Positions 26,623-35,035 are shown, numbered from the stretch's first letter. The stretch is 64,000 nt of DNA from JBHIYN01 sp041984235 (GCA_041984235.1 JBHIYN010000002.1:248001-312000); one strand, 5' to 3'. The notes: generated by a model from the letters alone, not told the origin. Numbers and translations: made by a program.

Positions 26623-27674
26623 TTCAGCAGCACACCGCAGGCGAGCAGCATCAGGGTCGGCCCCAGCGCGCTCACCGAGGCCGGCAGTCCGAACACCACA
26701 CCGAGGTGGCTGGAGGCCTGGTTGAGGACATGAAAGGCGAGCCCGATCACGGCGCCGACCAGGATCCGCCGGCCGATGCCGACCGAACGCGACGCGTTCA
26801 GCACCAGCGGGATGGCGAGGAAGACCATCACCGCACTCGCCAGCGGGTAGGCCAGCTTGGTCCACAGGGCGTGCTCCCAGCGCTGCGGGTTCTGACCGTT
26901 GCTGCGCGCGAAGCTGACGTAGCGCGCCAGCGCCGGCAACGACAGCGTCTGCGGCAGGATGGCGACCATCTCGATGATGTCCGGGTCGAGCACGGAGTTC
27001 CAGGGCGCACGCGCCAGGCGGCGCGCGCTGACCGTGCCGTCGGCACCGAGCCGGGTCTGGCCGATGTCGCTGAGCTCCCAGCGCCCGTCCGCGTAGCGTG
27101 CGCCGGCGGCACGGGTAGCACTGAGCAGGCGCCCGGCCTGGTCGAACTCGTAGATGTCGATGCCACGAAATTCATGCTCCGGCAGAACTTCGCGAATGTT
27201 GATGAAGCTCTGGCCGTCGCGCGCCCAGAAGCCCTGCCCGGCGCGGTTCGAGACGCGATCCTCGATGGCACCGGTACGCAGATCGCGTGCGGCGCGCTCG
27301 GCCGGCGGGTACAGTCCCTCGCCCAGCAGCACCGCGCCCAGCACGAACAGCAGCGCGGTCTTCATCACCGAACCGATGATGCGCAGACGCGAGACCCCGG
27401 CGGCCCGCACGACCGCGATCTCGCTGCGCTCGCTGAGCGCGCCCAGGCCCAGCAGGGCGCCGATCAACGCGGCGATCGGAAACAGGTCATAGGCCAGCCG
27501 CGGCATGCTGAGCGCGACCACCAGCAGTGCGGTGCCGACGTCGTAGCTGCCGCGGCCGATGTCCTCGAGCTCGTCGATGAACTCGAAGAAGGTGAAGATC
27601 GCCAGCAGCACCGTCAGCACCGTCAGCGCCGCCGCGATCACGGTGCGGCCGATGTAGCGATCGATGATTTTCAT
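26607..27674 (-). CDS. lptG: LPS export ABC transporter permease LptG
   Basis: LptG is an inner-membrane permease of the LptB2FG complex that extracts lipopolysaccharide and passes it to the LptC-A-D bridge. The 355-residue product starts MKIIDRYIGRTVIAA. It has LFPIAALIGALLGLGALSER and EIAVVRAAGVSRLRI, typical of LptG rather than LptF. A periplasmic beta-jellyroll segment (about 130-260) and three C-terminal helices follow. Relatives normally have lptF directly upstream, but here the next gene upstream is the divergent pepA, 150 bases away, and no lptF is present. Confidence 0.94.
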   Translation of the reverse strand: MKIIDRYIGRTVIAAALTVLTVLLAIFTFFEFIDELEDIGRGSYDVGTALLVVALSMPRLAYDLFPIAALIGALLGLGALSERSEIAVVRAAGVSRLRIIGSVMKTALLFVLGAVLLGEGLYPPAERAARDLRTGAIEDRVSNRAGQGFWARDGQSFINIREVLPEHEFRGIDIYEFDQAGRLLSATRAAGARYADGRWELSDIGQTRLGADGTVSARRLARAPWNSVLDPDIIEMVAILPQTLSLPALARYVSFARSNGQNPQRWEHALWTKLAYPLASAVMVFLAIPLVLNASRSVGIGRRILVGAVIGLAFHVLNQASSHLGVVFGLPASVSALGPTLMLLACGVLLNYRSR

Positions 27675-27719
27675 GCGCTTGGGCAGTGGCTGCAGGGCCG
27701 CGGGCGGGGGCGCGGCGCT

Positions 27720-27748
27720 TTGCGCCGCAGACGCCGAAAGCATACACT
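27720..27748 (+). promoter_or_regulatory. Possible promoter for pepA
   Basis: TTGCGC (27720-27725) and TACACT (27743-27748) are separated by 17 bases in the divergent lptG-pepA gap, 76 bases before the pepA ATG. Each box matches consensus only partly (3/6 and 4/6), so the call is tentative. Confidence 0.35.
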
Positions 27749-27824
27749 CCCGCGCTGCCGGACGCAGCACCGAAGCGCGTCGATACGGCATCCGAATCAA
27801 CGCCTTAACGTCGCGAGGGACGCC

Positions 27825-29309
27825 ATGGACTTTTCCGTCAAGCGCGGGTTGCCGCAACGCCAGAAGACCGCCTGCCTGATCGTCGCGGTGCACAGCGGCA
27901 AACGGCTCGGAGCCGCCGCGGCCGCCGTCGACAAGCGCAGCCGCGGGGCGCTGTCGCGCCTGGTCAAGCGCGGCGACATCGGCGGCAAACCGGGCGACAC
28001 CCTGCTGCTGCCGGACGTCGCCGGCATCGATGCCGATCGCGTGCTGCTGGTCGGCGCCGGCAGCGCCAGCGGCGTCTCTGCGGCCGACTACCGCAAGCTC
28101 GCAGGCGCTGCCGCCGCGGCGCTGGAGGCGCACAGGATCAAGAACGCGGTGAGCGCCCTGCTCGAGGTCGAGGTCCGGGATTGCGGCCCGGAATGGAAGG
28201 TCGAAACCCTGGTCCGCGCCACCGCGACCGCCGCCTACCGCTTCGACGAGCACAAGTCCAAGCCGGCGCCAGGCGGGCTGCGCCGCCTCGGCCTGCTGGT
28301 CGACGACGACGCGCAGGCCGATACCCGCCTCGCGCTGGTGCGCGCGCGCGCGCTGGCCGAGGGCCAGGCCCTGGCGCGCGACCTCGCCAACCGCCCGGGT
28401 AACGTCTGCACGCCGACCCATCTTGCCGAAGCGGCCGAAGCGCTGGCCGCGGCACACGACGCGCTGAGCTGCGAGATCCTCGAGGAGGCCGACATGGAGG
28501 CCCTCGGCATGGGTGCGCTGCTGTCGGTCGCGCGCGGCTCGCGCCAGCCGGCCAAGTTGATCGCGCTGCATTACCGCGGCGCCGACGAAGCCGAACGCCC
28601 GGTCGTACTGGTCGGCAAGGGCGTGACCTTCGACTCCGGCGGCATCTCGATCAAGCCCGGTCCGGGCATGGACGAGATGAAGTACGACATGTGCGGTGCC
28701 GCCAGCGTCATCGGCACGCTGGCCGCGATCGCCGCCATCGAGCCGGCGGTCAACGTGGTCGGCGTGATCCCGGCGACCGAGAACCTGCCGGACGGTAACG
28801 CCAGCAAGCCCGGCGACATCGTCACCAGCCTCTCCGGGCAGACCATAGAGATCCTCAACACCGACGCCGAGGGCCGCCTCATCCTGTGCGATGCGCTGAC
28901 CTGGTGCGAACGCTTCAATCCGGCGGTGGTGGTCGACATCGCCACCCTCACCGGCGCCTGCGTGGTCGCGCTGGGTGAACATGCCAGCGGCCTGATGAGC
29001 AACAACGACACGCTGGCCGAGGACCTGCTCGCGGCGGGCGAGCGCAGCGGCGACCGCGCCTGGCGCCTGCCGCTGTGGGAAGACTACCAGCAGCAGATCG
29101 ACAGCCCTTTCGCCGACATGGCCAACGTCGGCGGACGCGCCGCCGGCACGATTACCGCGGCCTGCTTCCTCGCGCGTTTCACCCGGGACTACCGCTGGGC
29201 GCACCTCGACATCGCCGGCACCGCCTGGACCAGTGGCAAGAACAAGTCCGCCAGCGGGCGCCCGGTACCCCTGCTGACCGAGTTCGTGCTGAGCCGCGCC
29301 GCATCGTGA
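27825..29309 (+). CDS. pepA: Leucyl aminopeptidase (cytosol aminopeptidase, M17)
   Basis: PepA removes N-terminal residues from peptides using two metal ions; in enteric bacteria it also acts in DNA recombination and pyrimidine regulation. The 494-residue product has the metal/catalytic set Lys265, Asp270, Lys277 and Asp288 (GKGVTFDSGG and MDEMKYDMCGAAS), plus Asp347, Glu349 and Arg351 (NTDAEGRL). The ATG at 27825 follows a GCGAGGGA ribosome-binding site. It heads the pepA-holC-valS run, with holC starting five bases after its stop. Confidence 0.97.
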   Translation: MDFSVKRGLPQRQKTACLIVAVHSGKRLGAAAAAVDKRSRGALSRLVKRGDIGGKPGDTLLLPDVAGIDADRVLLVGAGSASGVSAADYRKLAGAAAAALEAHRIKNAVSALLEVEVRDCGPEWKVETLVRATATAAYRFDEHKSKPAPGGLRRLGLLVDDDAQADTRLALVRARALAEGQALARDLANRPGNVCTPTHLAEAAEALAAAHDALSCEILEEADMEALGMGALLSVARGSRQPAKLIALHYRGADEAERPVVLVGKGVTFDSGGISIKPGPGMDEMKYDMCGAASVIGTLAAIAAIEPAVNVVGVIPATENLPDGNASKPGDIVTSLSGQTIEILNTDAEGRLILCDALTWCERFNPAVVVDIATLTGACVVALGEHASGLMSNNDTLAEDLLAAGERSGDRAWRLPLWEDYQQQIDSPFADMANVGGRAAGTITAACFLARFTRDYRWAHLDIAGTAWTSGKNKSASGRPVPLLTEFVLSRAAS

Positions 29310-29313
29310 GCGC

Positions 29314-29733
29314 ATGACCCGGGTCGACTTCTACGTTCTCGAACGCGGCGCCGCGCCGGAACACGGGCACATGATGTGCCGCGTGGTGGAGAAGGCCTGG
29401 CGCAGCGGCCACCAGGTTTACGTGCAGTGCGCGGACGCCGACGCCGCGCGCGCCTTCGACGACCTGTTGTGGCGCTTCAAGGACACCAGCTTCGTCCCGC
29501 ACGCCCTCGACGAGGACGGCACCCCGGTCACCATCGGCACCACCGCGGGGGCGGTCTCCGAGCCCGACGTCCTGGTCAACCTGGGCGACGCGGTCCCGGC
29601 CGAGGCGAGCCGCTTCCAGCGCGTGATCGAGTCGGCCGGCTTCGACGAGGCCACCCGCGGCGCGGCACGGGAACGCTACCGGCACTACCAGGAACGCGGC
29701 TTCCCCCTGCACACGCACAAGGTCGGCGGTTGA
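29314..29733 (+). CDS. holC: DNA polymerase III chi subunit
   Basis: HolC (chi) links the clamp-loader psi subunit to single-strand binding protein. The 139-residue product begins MTRVDFYVLERGA and has CRVVEKAWRSGHQVYVQ, LLWRFKDTSFVPHAL and PDVLVNLGDAVPAEASRF, all diagnostic. It lies between pepA and valS, the standard gammaproteobacterial place. The next open frame begins two bases after its stop. Confidence 0.94.
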   Translation: MTRVDFYVLERGAAPEHGHMMCRVVEKAWRSGHQVYVQCADADAARAFDDLLWRFKDTSFVPHALDEDGTPVTIGTTAGAVSEPDVLVNLGDAVPAEASRFQRVIESAGFDEATRGAARERYRHYQERGFPLHTHKVGG

Positions 29734-29734
29734 G

Positions 29735-30094
29735 GTGGCGGGCTCCGATGCCGGCTCCGCGCCGCCGCTGCCGCCGCGCCTGACCGAGCGCGTCGCGCAC
29801 GGCACACCGCCGCGCCTGACCGAGTGCGTGGCGGCCGGGGCGCCGGCGCCCGCTCCCGCCGCTGCCGCAGCGCCCGCGCCGGCAGGCGCGGGGGATCTGC
29901 GCGAGTGGATTGCCGCGACCATGGCCGGCGCGCTGGCCGAGATCAAGGACGAGCTGCGCCGCGAGCTGCAGGCGGGCGCCGCCCCGCCCGCGGCACCCGC
30001 AGCGAGAGCTGCTGAACCGGTGGCAGCCACCGCGCCACCGCCGGCGACCTCACCGGCACCTTTACCGCAACCGACAACGACCAAAGCACCGACG
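29735..30094 (+). CDS. In-frame Ala/Pro-rich segment between holC and valS: separate small gene or ValS extension
   Basis: A GTG at 29735 opens 120 codons that run without a stop into the conserved valS start at 30095. The segment has a duplicated PPRLTE(R/C)VA unit, an Ala/Pro-rich stretch, one amphipathic helix (DLREWIAATMAGALAEIKDE), and a second Ala/Pro-rich linker. No part resembles a valyl-tRNA synthetase. From memory, some relatives carry a small protein of unknown function between holC and valS; this may be that gene, now fused, or a long N-terminal tail. No strong ribosome-binding site is visible before 30095, so fused translation is plausible. Confidence 0.5.
29771..29829 (+). repeat. 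Short direct repeat encoding PPRLTE
   Basis: The 18-base sequence CCGCCGCGCCTGACCGAG is present at 29771-29788 and 29807-29824, 36 bases (12 codons) apart. Including the next five bases, 22 of 23 positions match. It creates the duplicated PPRLTE(R/C)VA peptide unit. Confidence 0.85.
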
Positions 30095-32845
30095 ATGGAA
30101 AAAACCTACGACCCGCAAGCCATCGAGCGCCGCCGCTACGAAACCTGGGAGCGCGACGGCCGCTTCCGCGCCGAAGGCGAGGGCGATCCCTACTGCATCA
30201 TGCTGCCGCCGCCCAACGTCACCGGCAGCCTGCACATGGGCCATGCCTTCCAGGACACCCTGATGGACGCGCTGGTGCGCTACCACCGCATGTGCGGCCA
30301 GCGCACCCTGTGGCAGTGCGGCACCGACCACGCCGGTATCGCCACCCAGATCGTGGTCGAACGCCAGCTCGGCGCGCAGGGCAAGACCCGCCACGACCTC
30401 GGGCGCGAGGCCTTCGTCGACGCGGTGTGGGACTGGAAACAGCGCTCCGGCGGCACCATTACCCGCCAGCTGCGCCGCATGGGCGCCTCCATGGACTGGA
30501 GCCGCGAGCGCTTCACCCTGGACGACGAACTCTCACGCGCGGTGCGCGAGGTGTTCGTCACGCTCTACGACGAGGGCCTCATCTACCGCGGCAAGCGGCT
30601 GGTCAACTGGGACCCGGTGCTGCACACCGCGATCTCCGATCTGGAGGTCGTCTCGACCGAGGAGAACGGACACCTCTGGCACATGCGCTACCCGCTCGCT
30701 GACGGCAGCGGCCACGTGGTGGTGGCGACCACCCGCCCCGAGACCATGCTCGGTGACACCGCGGTGGCCGTGCACCCCGAGGATCCGCGCTACCGGCGCC
30801 TGATCGGCAAGCAGGTCATGCTGCCGCTGGCCGAGCGCGCGATTCCGGTCATCGCCGACGATTACGTCGATCCCGAGTTCGGCTCGGGCTGCGTGAAGAT
30901 CACGCCCGCGCACGACTTCAACGACTACGCGATCGGCCAGCGCCACAACCTCGAGGTGATCAGCGTGCTCACCATCGATGCCGCGATCAACGACAACGCG
31001 CCCGAGCGTTTCCGCGGGCTCGACCGTTTCGAGGCACGCCAGCGCGTGGTCGGGGAGATGACCGAGCGCGGCCTGCTGGTGCGCGTCGACGACCACAAGC
31101 TGATGGTGCCGCGCGGCGATCGTACCCACACCGTGATCGAGCCGCTGCTGACCGACCAGTGGTACGTGAAGATCCAGCCGCTGGCCGACCCTGCCATCGC
31201 CGCGGTCGAGGACGGTCGCATCCGGTTCGTGCCCGAGAACTGGTCCAAGACCTACTTCGAATGGATGCGCAACATCGAGGACTGGTGCATTTCGCGCCAG
31301 CTCTGGTGGGGCCATCGCATTCCCGCCTGGTACGACGACGACGGCAACATCTACGTCGGCCACGACGAGGCCGACGCCAGGGCGCGCCACGGGCTCGACG
31401 ACAACCTCGCCCTGCGCCAGGACGAGGACGTGCTCGACACCTGGTTCTCCTCCGCGCTGTGGCCCTTCTCGACCCTGGGCTGGCCGGACAAGACCCCCGA
31501 GCTCGAGACCTTCTACCCGACCAGCGTGCTGGTCACCGGCTTCGACATCATCTTCTTCTGGGTCGCGCGCATGATCATGATGGGCATGAAATTCATGGGC
31601 GACGTGCCGTTCCGCGAGGTCTACATCCACGGCCTGGTGCGCGATGCCGACGGCAACAAGATGTCGAAGTCCAAGGGCAACATCCTCGATCCGATCGATC
31701 TCATCGACGGCGTCGACCTCGAGACCCTGGTCCGTCAGCGCACCTCCGGCCTCATGCGGCCCGAGGACGCGCCGCGCATCGAGGCCGACACGCGCCGCCA
31801 GTACCCGGACGGCATCGCCGCCTTCGGCACCGACGCGCTGCGCTTCACCTTCGCGGTGATGGCGACCCAGGGTCGCGACATCCGTTTCGACCTCGGCCGC
31901 ATCGGCGGCTACCGCAATTTCTGCAACAAGATCTGGAACGCCGCGCGCTTCGTCATGATGGTGCGCGAGCAGCACGGCGGCAATACCCCCGCCGAAGCGC
32001 TCGCCTTCGACATGCCCGAACGCTGGATCCGCGGCCGGTTCGCGGCGACCGTGGGCCGCGTGCGCGAGGGATTCGAGGGTTACCGCTTCGACCTCGCCGC
32101 GCAGTCGCTCTACGAGTTCATCTGGGACGAGTACTGCGACTGGTACATCGAGATGGCCAAGGTCACGCTCTACGACGACGAAGCCAGCCAGGCGCGCAAG
32201 GACGCGGTGTGCGCCGTGCTGCTCGAGATCCTGGACGGCCTGCTGCGCGCCCTGCACCCGCTGATGCCGTTCATCACCGAGGAGATCTGGCTGAAGCTCG
32301 CGCCCGCCCTCGGCGTGGACGCCGAAACCGTCATGAACCAGCCGTTTCCCGCGGCCGACGCACATGCAGCCGCAGCGGACGTCGAGGCCGAGTTCGCCTG
32401 GCTGCGCGATTTCGTGCTCGGCGTGCGCCGTATCCGCGCCGAGTACGACATCAAGCCATCGCAGCGGCTGCCGGTGCTGGTGCAGGGCGGCAGTGCGCAG
32501 GAGCAGGCCTGGCTCGACGGCAACCGGCGCGCCATCGAGCAGCTCGCACGCTGCGCGCCGCCGGCGCCGGCGGGCGAGACGCCGGGCGAGGCCGCGACCG
32601 CGCTCGCCGGCAGCATGACGCTGCTGGTGCCGTTGAGCGATCTGATCGACCGCGACGCCGAGCGCGAGCGCCTCGCAAAGGAGCTGGAGCGACTGGCGGG
32701 CGAGATCCGGCGCGCCGAGGGCAAGCTCGGCAACGCCAAGTTCGTCGACCGCGCACCGCCCGAGGTGGTGGACAAGGAACGCGAGCGGCTGGCCGAGGCG
32801 CAGGCCGCCAGCGCCAGGCTGGAAGCGCAGCTCGCGCGCCTGTAG
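30095..32845 (+). CDS. valS: Valyl-tRNA synthetase
   Basis: ValS charges tRNA-Val and edits threonine. From ATG 30095 the product has 916 residues and starts MEKTYDPQAIERRRYETWE, as in typical ValS. It has the class I HIGH motif HMGH (47-50, in PPNVTGSLHMGHAF), the CP1 editing domain (about 185-330), KMSKS (522-526), an anticodon-binding domain, and a C-terminal coiled-coil arm (LIDRDAERERLAKELERL). An upstream in-frame GTG at 29735 would give 1036 residues with an unrelated N-terminal segment. The last gene of the pepA-holC-valS run. Confidence 0.95.
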   Translation: MEKTYDPQAIERRRYETWERDGRFRAEGEGDPYCIMLPPPNVTGSLHMGHAFQDTLMDALVRYHRMCGQRTLWQCGTDHAGIATQIVVERQLGAQGKTRHDLGREAFVDAVWDWKQRSGGTITRQLRRMGASMDWSRERFTLDDELSRAVREVFVTLYDEGLIYRGKRLVNWDPVLHTAISDLEVVSTEENGHLWHMRYPLADGSGHVVVATTRPETMLGDTAVAVHPEDPRYRRLIGKQVMLPLAERAIPVIADDYVDPEFGSGCVKITPAHDFNDYAIGQRHNLEVISVLTIDAAINDNAPERFRGLDRFEARQRVVGEMTERGLLVRVDDHKLMVPRGDRTHTVIEPLLTDQWYVKIQPLADPAIAAVEDGRIRFVPENWSKTYFEWMRNIEDWCISRQLWWGHRIPAWYDDDGNIYVGHDEADARARHGLDDNLALRQDEDVLDTWFSSALWPFSTLGWPDKTPELETFYPTSVLVTGFDIIFFWVARMIMMGMKFMGDVPFREVYIHGLVRDADGNKMSKSKGNILDPIDLIDGVDLETLVRQRTSGLMRPEDAPRIEADTRRQYPDGIAAFGTDALRFTFAVMATQGRDIRFDLGRIGGYRNFCNKIWNAARFVMMVREQHGGNTPAEALAFDMPERWIRGRFAATVGRVREGFEGYRFDLAAQSLYEFIWDEYCDWYIEMAKVTLYDDEASQARKDAVCAVLLEILDGLLRALHPLMPFITEEIWLKLAPALGVDAETVMNQPFPAADAHAAAADVEAEFAWLRDFVLGVRRIRAEYDIKPSQRLPVLVQGGSAQEQAWLDGNRRAIEQLARCAPPAPAGETPGEAATALAGSMTLLVPLSDLIDRDAERERLAKELERLAGEIRRAEGKLGNAKFVDRAPPEVVDKERERLAEAQAASARLEAQLARL

Positions 32846-32901
32846 CAGGCGCGGGCGCGCGGCCCTGACCCGCCGCCGGCGCGGGGCAGGGGCCGGCCTC
32901 A

Positions 32902-32918
32902 GCCGCCGGACAGGCGGC
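32902..32918. other. GC-rich hairpin between convergent valS and DUF2970 genes
   Basis: GCCGCC (32902-32907) pairs with GGCGGC (32913-32918) around the loop GGACA, in the 83-base gap between two convergent stop codons. There is no T tract on either strand, so it could limit RNA decay or readthrough but is not a classical terminator. Confidence 0.4.
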
Positions 32919-32928
32919 GGCGCGCGCC

Positions 32929-33156
32929 TCAGCCGGCGACCATCGCCAGCACGATGCGCACGGCGCCGTACACGGTCAGGATGAACAGCAGCGTCGCGAT
33001 CACCCCGACCACGACGTACTGGCGCGCGCTGCCGCGCCTGAAGTCGCGCTCCCGGTTGCGATTGCTCTGTACACCGAGGGCGGCGGCGAAAATGCTGCCG
33101 ACGACCTCGCGCAGGCTGAGCGGGCGCTCGTCCTCGGGACTCTCTCGATCGCTCAT
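32929..33156 (-). CDS. Small DUF2970 membrane protein
   Basis: A 75-residue protein. A charged N-terminus is followed by SLREVVGSIFAAALGVQSNRNRERDF and one membrane helix (about 46-68). The VQSNRNRERDF motif just before the helix is the DUF2970 pattern; the function is unknown. ATG 33156 is chosen because homologues start just before the charged segment, although longer in-frame starts exist. It is convergent with valS and divergent from cysE (124-base gap). Confidence 0.78.
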   Translation of the reverse strand: MSDRESPEDERPLSLREVVGSIFAAALGVQSNRNRERDFRRGSARQYVVVGVIATLLFILTVYGAVRIVLAMVAG

Positions 33157-33280
33157 GGGCAATGGCTCCCGGTGTGCGAAAACGCACGTACGTCGTGCTT
33201 CTGCGGGCCGCGTGCACGCGGAACGGCGCACATTATGGGTTAACATCGCGCCACAGGCATCTGGGGCGGAGGCCGGGGCC

Positions 33281-34006
33281 GTGTTCGAACGGATCAGAGA
33301 AGACATCAACAGCGTCTATGCCCGCGACCCCGCGGCGCGCCACGCGCTCGAGATCCTGACCTGCTACCCGGGGGTGCACGCGGTACTCGTCTACCGCCTC
33401 GGCCACTGGCTGTCGGGGCTCGGGCTGAAATGGCTGGCGCGCTTCGTCTCGCACCTCGGCCGCTTCCTGACCGGCATCGAGATCCACCCCGGCGCCAGCA
33501 TCGGGCGACGCTTCTTCATCGACCACGGGATGGGCGTGGTGATCGGCGAGACGGCCGAGATCGGCGACGACTGCACCCTCTACCACGGCGTCACCCTGGG
33601 CGGCACCTCGTGGGAGAAGGGCAAGCGCCACCCGACGCTCGGCCGCGGCGTGGTGATCGGCGCCGGCGCCAAGGTGCTCGGCCCCATCACGGTCGGCGAC
33701 AACGCGCGCATCGGCTCCAACGCGGTGGTGGTGAAGGACGTGCCGGCCGAGGCCACCGTGATCGGCATTCCCGGCCGCGTGGTGGAGCCGGCGGTGGCGG
33801 ACAAGTTCCGCGAGCGCGAGGAGACCGCGCGCAAGCTCGGCTTCGCGGCCTATGGCCAGGTCCGGGACATGCCCGACCCGGTCAGCCAGGCGCTCGATTC
33901 CCTGCTCGATCACGCGCGCGAGGTCGAGAACGAGATCAGCGATCTCAAGCGCCGGCTCGATGCCGGCGCCACCGCGCCCGCCGAGCCCGCCTCCGACCTC
34001 GAGTAA
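33281..34006 (+). CDS. cysE: Serine O-acetyltransferase
   Basis: CysE acetylates serine with acetyl-CoA, the first step of cysteine synthesis. The 241-residue product starts MFERIREDINSVYARDPAAR and has LTCYPGVHAVLVYR and the left-handed beta-helix with hexapeptide repeats: IEIHPGASIGRRFFIDHGMG, VIGETAEIGDDCTLYHGVTL, VVIGAGAKVLGPITVGDNAR. This is the short EpsC/NifP type rather than the 273-residue enteric form. GTG 33281 is chosen at the conserved N-terminus. It lies just upstream of iscR-suf, whose cysteine desulfurase uses the pathway's product. Confidence 0.95.
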   Translation: MFERIREDINSVYARDPAARHALEILTCYPGVHAVLVYRLGHWLSGLGLKWLARFVSHLGRFLTGIEIHPGASIGRRFFIDHGMGVVIGETAEIGDDCTLYHGVTLGGTSWEKGKRHPTLGRGVVIGAGAKVLGPITVGDNARIGSNAVVVKDVPAEATVIGIPGRVVEPAVADKFREREETARKLGFAAYGQVRDMPDPVSQALDSLLDHAREVENEISDLKRRLDAGATAPAEPASDLE

Positions 34007-34036
34007 GCGCCGCCGCGCGCCTGCGCGGCCGGGTCA

Positions 34037-34092
34037 ATACTTGACCGCTTTAGTGGGTTTAGCGACAATACCCCACTAATTTACTCGGATTA
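34037..34092 (+). promoter_or_regulatory. iscR promoter with two candidate IscR type-1 sites
   Basis: A promoter with -35 TTGACC (34041-34046), a 17-base spacer and -10 GACAAT (34064-34069) lies 125 bases before iscR. Two stretches resemble the IscR type-1 operator (ATAxYYGACTRwwwYAGTCRRSTAT as I recall it): 34037-34061 begins ATACTTGAC and has TAGTGGG, and 34068-34092 contains ATACCC, ACTAATTTA and TCGG. The first covers the -35 box and the second starts at the -10 box, as expected for autorepression by [2Fe-2S]-IscR. Confidence 0.6.
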
Positions 34093-34194
34093 GCCACTCG
34101 GACCAGCCGAGGGGATGCCCGGCACGGGCGCCGCTGCAGCAATACCGCGGCCCCTTACCCGGCCCGAACTCCACACCCCGGGAGGTGTACAGCG

Positions 34195-34656
34195 ATGAGA
34201 CTAACCACCCGCGGCCGCTATGCGGTCACCGCCATGCTCGATCTTGCGCTGCACTATGACCGCGGGCCGGTCTCCCTCGCCGAGATCGCCGAGCGCCAGG
34301 GCATCTCCCAGTCCTACCTGGAGCAGCTCTTCGCGCGCCTGCGGCGCAACGGCCTGGTCGACGGCCTGCGCGGGCCGGGCGGCGGCTACAAGCTCGGCCG
34401 TCCCGGTGACGCCATCTCGGTCGCCGACGTCATCGACGCGGTCAACGAGACCGTCGACGCGACGCGCTGCGGGGGCCTGCGCAACTGCCGTGGCGAGAGC
34501 CGCTGCCTGACGCACGACCTGTGGGAAGAGCTGAGCTGCCAGATCCGGGATTTTCTCAGCAACGTCAGCCTCGACGAGCTGGTCAAGCGCAAGAGCGTGC
34601 AGGCCCTGCATCGTATGCAGGACGGCACCGAGCTGCGTCCCGAGGCAACCGCCTGA
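34195..34656 (+). CDS. iscR: Rrf2-family Fe-S regulator IscR (SUF operon regulator)
   Basis: IscR senses Fe-S cluster status by binding a [2Fe-2S] cluster, and its DNA-site preference depends on it. The 153-residue product has a winged helix-turn-helix (MRLTTRGRYAVTAMLDLAL to about 65). The ligand set Cys92, Cys98, Cys104 and His107 (CGGLRNCRGESRCLTHDLW) has the same spacing as in E. coli IscR. It heads the sufA-sufB-sufC-sufD-sufS-sufT operon and has candidate IscR sites in its own promoter, so negative autoregulation is likely. GGGAGGTG before the ATG is a strong ribosome-binding site. Confidence 0.95.
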   Translation: MRLTTRGRYAVTAMLDLALHYDRGPVSLAEIAERQGISQSYLEQLFARLRRNGLVDGLRGPGGGYKLGRPGDAISVADVIDAVNETVDATRCGGLRNCRGESRCLTHDLWEELSCQIRDFLSNVSLDELVKRKSVQALHRMQDGTELRPEATA

Positions 34657-34679
34657 ACCCGATTGCGGAGGACACTGTA

Positions 34680-35003
34680 ATGGCCATCACCCTGACCGAC
34701 CGCGCCGCCGACCACATCCGCGGCTTCATGGCGCACGAGCACAACACCGCCGGGCTCAGGCTCGCGGTCAAGCCGACCGGCTGCTCGGGCTACATGTACG
34801 TCGTCGAGCTCGCCAGCGAGGTGCACGAACACGACCAGGTGTTCGAGTCGCACGGCATCCCCGTCGTGGTCGACGAGCAAAGCCTCAAGTATCTCGACGG
34901 CACCGAGGTCGATTTCGCCAAGGAAGGACTCAACGAGGGCTTCCGCTTCGCCAACCCCAACGTCACCGCGACCTGCGGCTGTGGCGAGAGCTTCAGCCTG
35001 TAA
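34680..35003 (+). CDS. sufA: A-type iron-sulfur carrier protein SufA/IscA
   Basis: A-type carriers receive Fe-S clusters from the scaffold and pass them to client enzymes. The 107-residue product has the three conserved cluster-binding cysteines: Cys35 (KPTGCSGYMY), Cys99 and Cys101 (TCGCGESF). ATG 34680 follows a GCGGAGGA ribosome-binding site (starting at 34665) and lies 23 bases after iscR. The operon setting favours the SufA name over IscA; sequence alone does not separate the two. Confidence 0.92.
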   Translation: MAITLTDRAADHIRGFMAHEHNTAGLRLAVKPTGCSGYMYVVELASEVHEHDQVFESHGIPVVVDEQSLKYLDGTEVDFAKEGLNEGFRFANPNVTATCGCGESFSL

Positions 35004-35035
35004 GGTGCCGGCGAAAAGTGGCTGCGCCCGGCACC
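35004..35035 (+). other. Hairpin in the sufA-sufB gap
   Basis: A perfect 8-bp stem, GGTGCCGG (35004-35011) with CCGGCACC (35028-35035), starts directly after the sufA stop and encloses a 16-base loop. There is no T tract, so it may act in RNA processing or stability between sufA and sufB rather than as a terminator. A TTTAAT box (35085-35090) further down could be a weak internal promoter. Confidence 0.5.

Noticed and set aside
26388..27824. Upstream in-frame extension of pepA that would give 973 residues
   Set aside because: The added part is antisense to lptG and looks non-coding; the ATG at 27825 has a good ribosome-binding site and gives the standard 494-residue enzyme.
30533..33217. An 894-codon minus-strand open frame opposite valS and part of the DUF2970 gene
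   Set aside because: Antisense shadow of valS; no domains, and it conflicts with clear genes.
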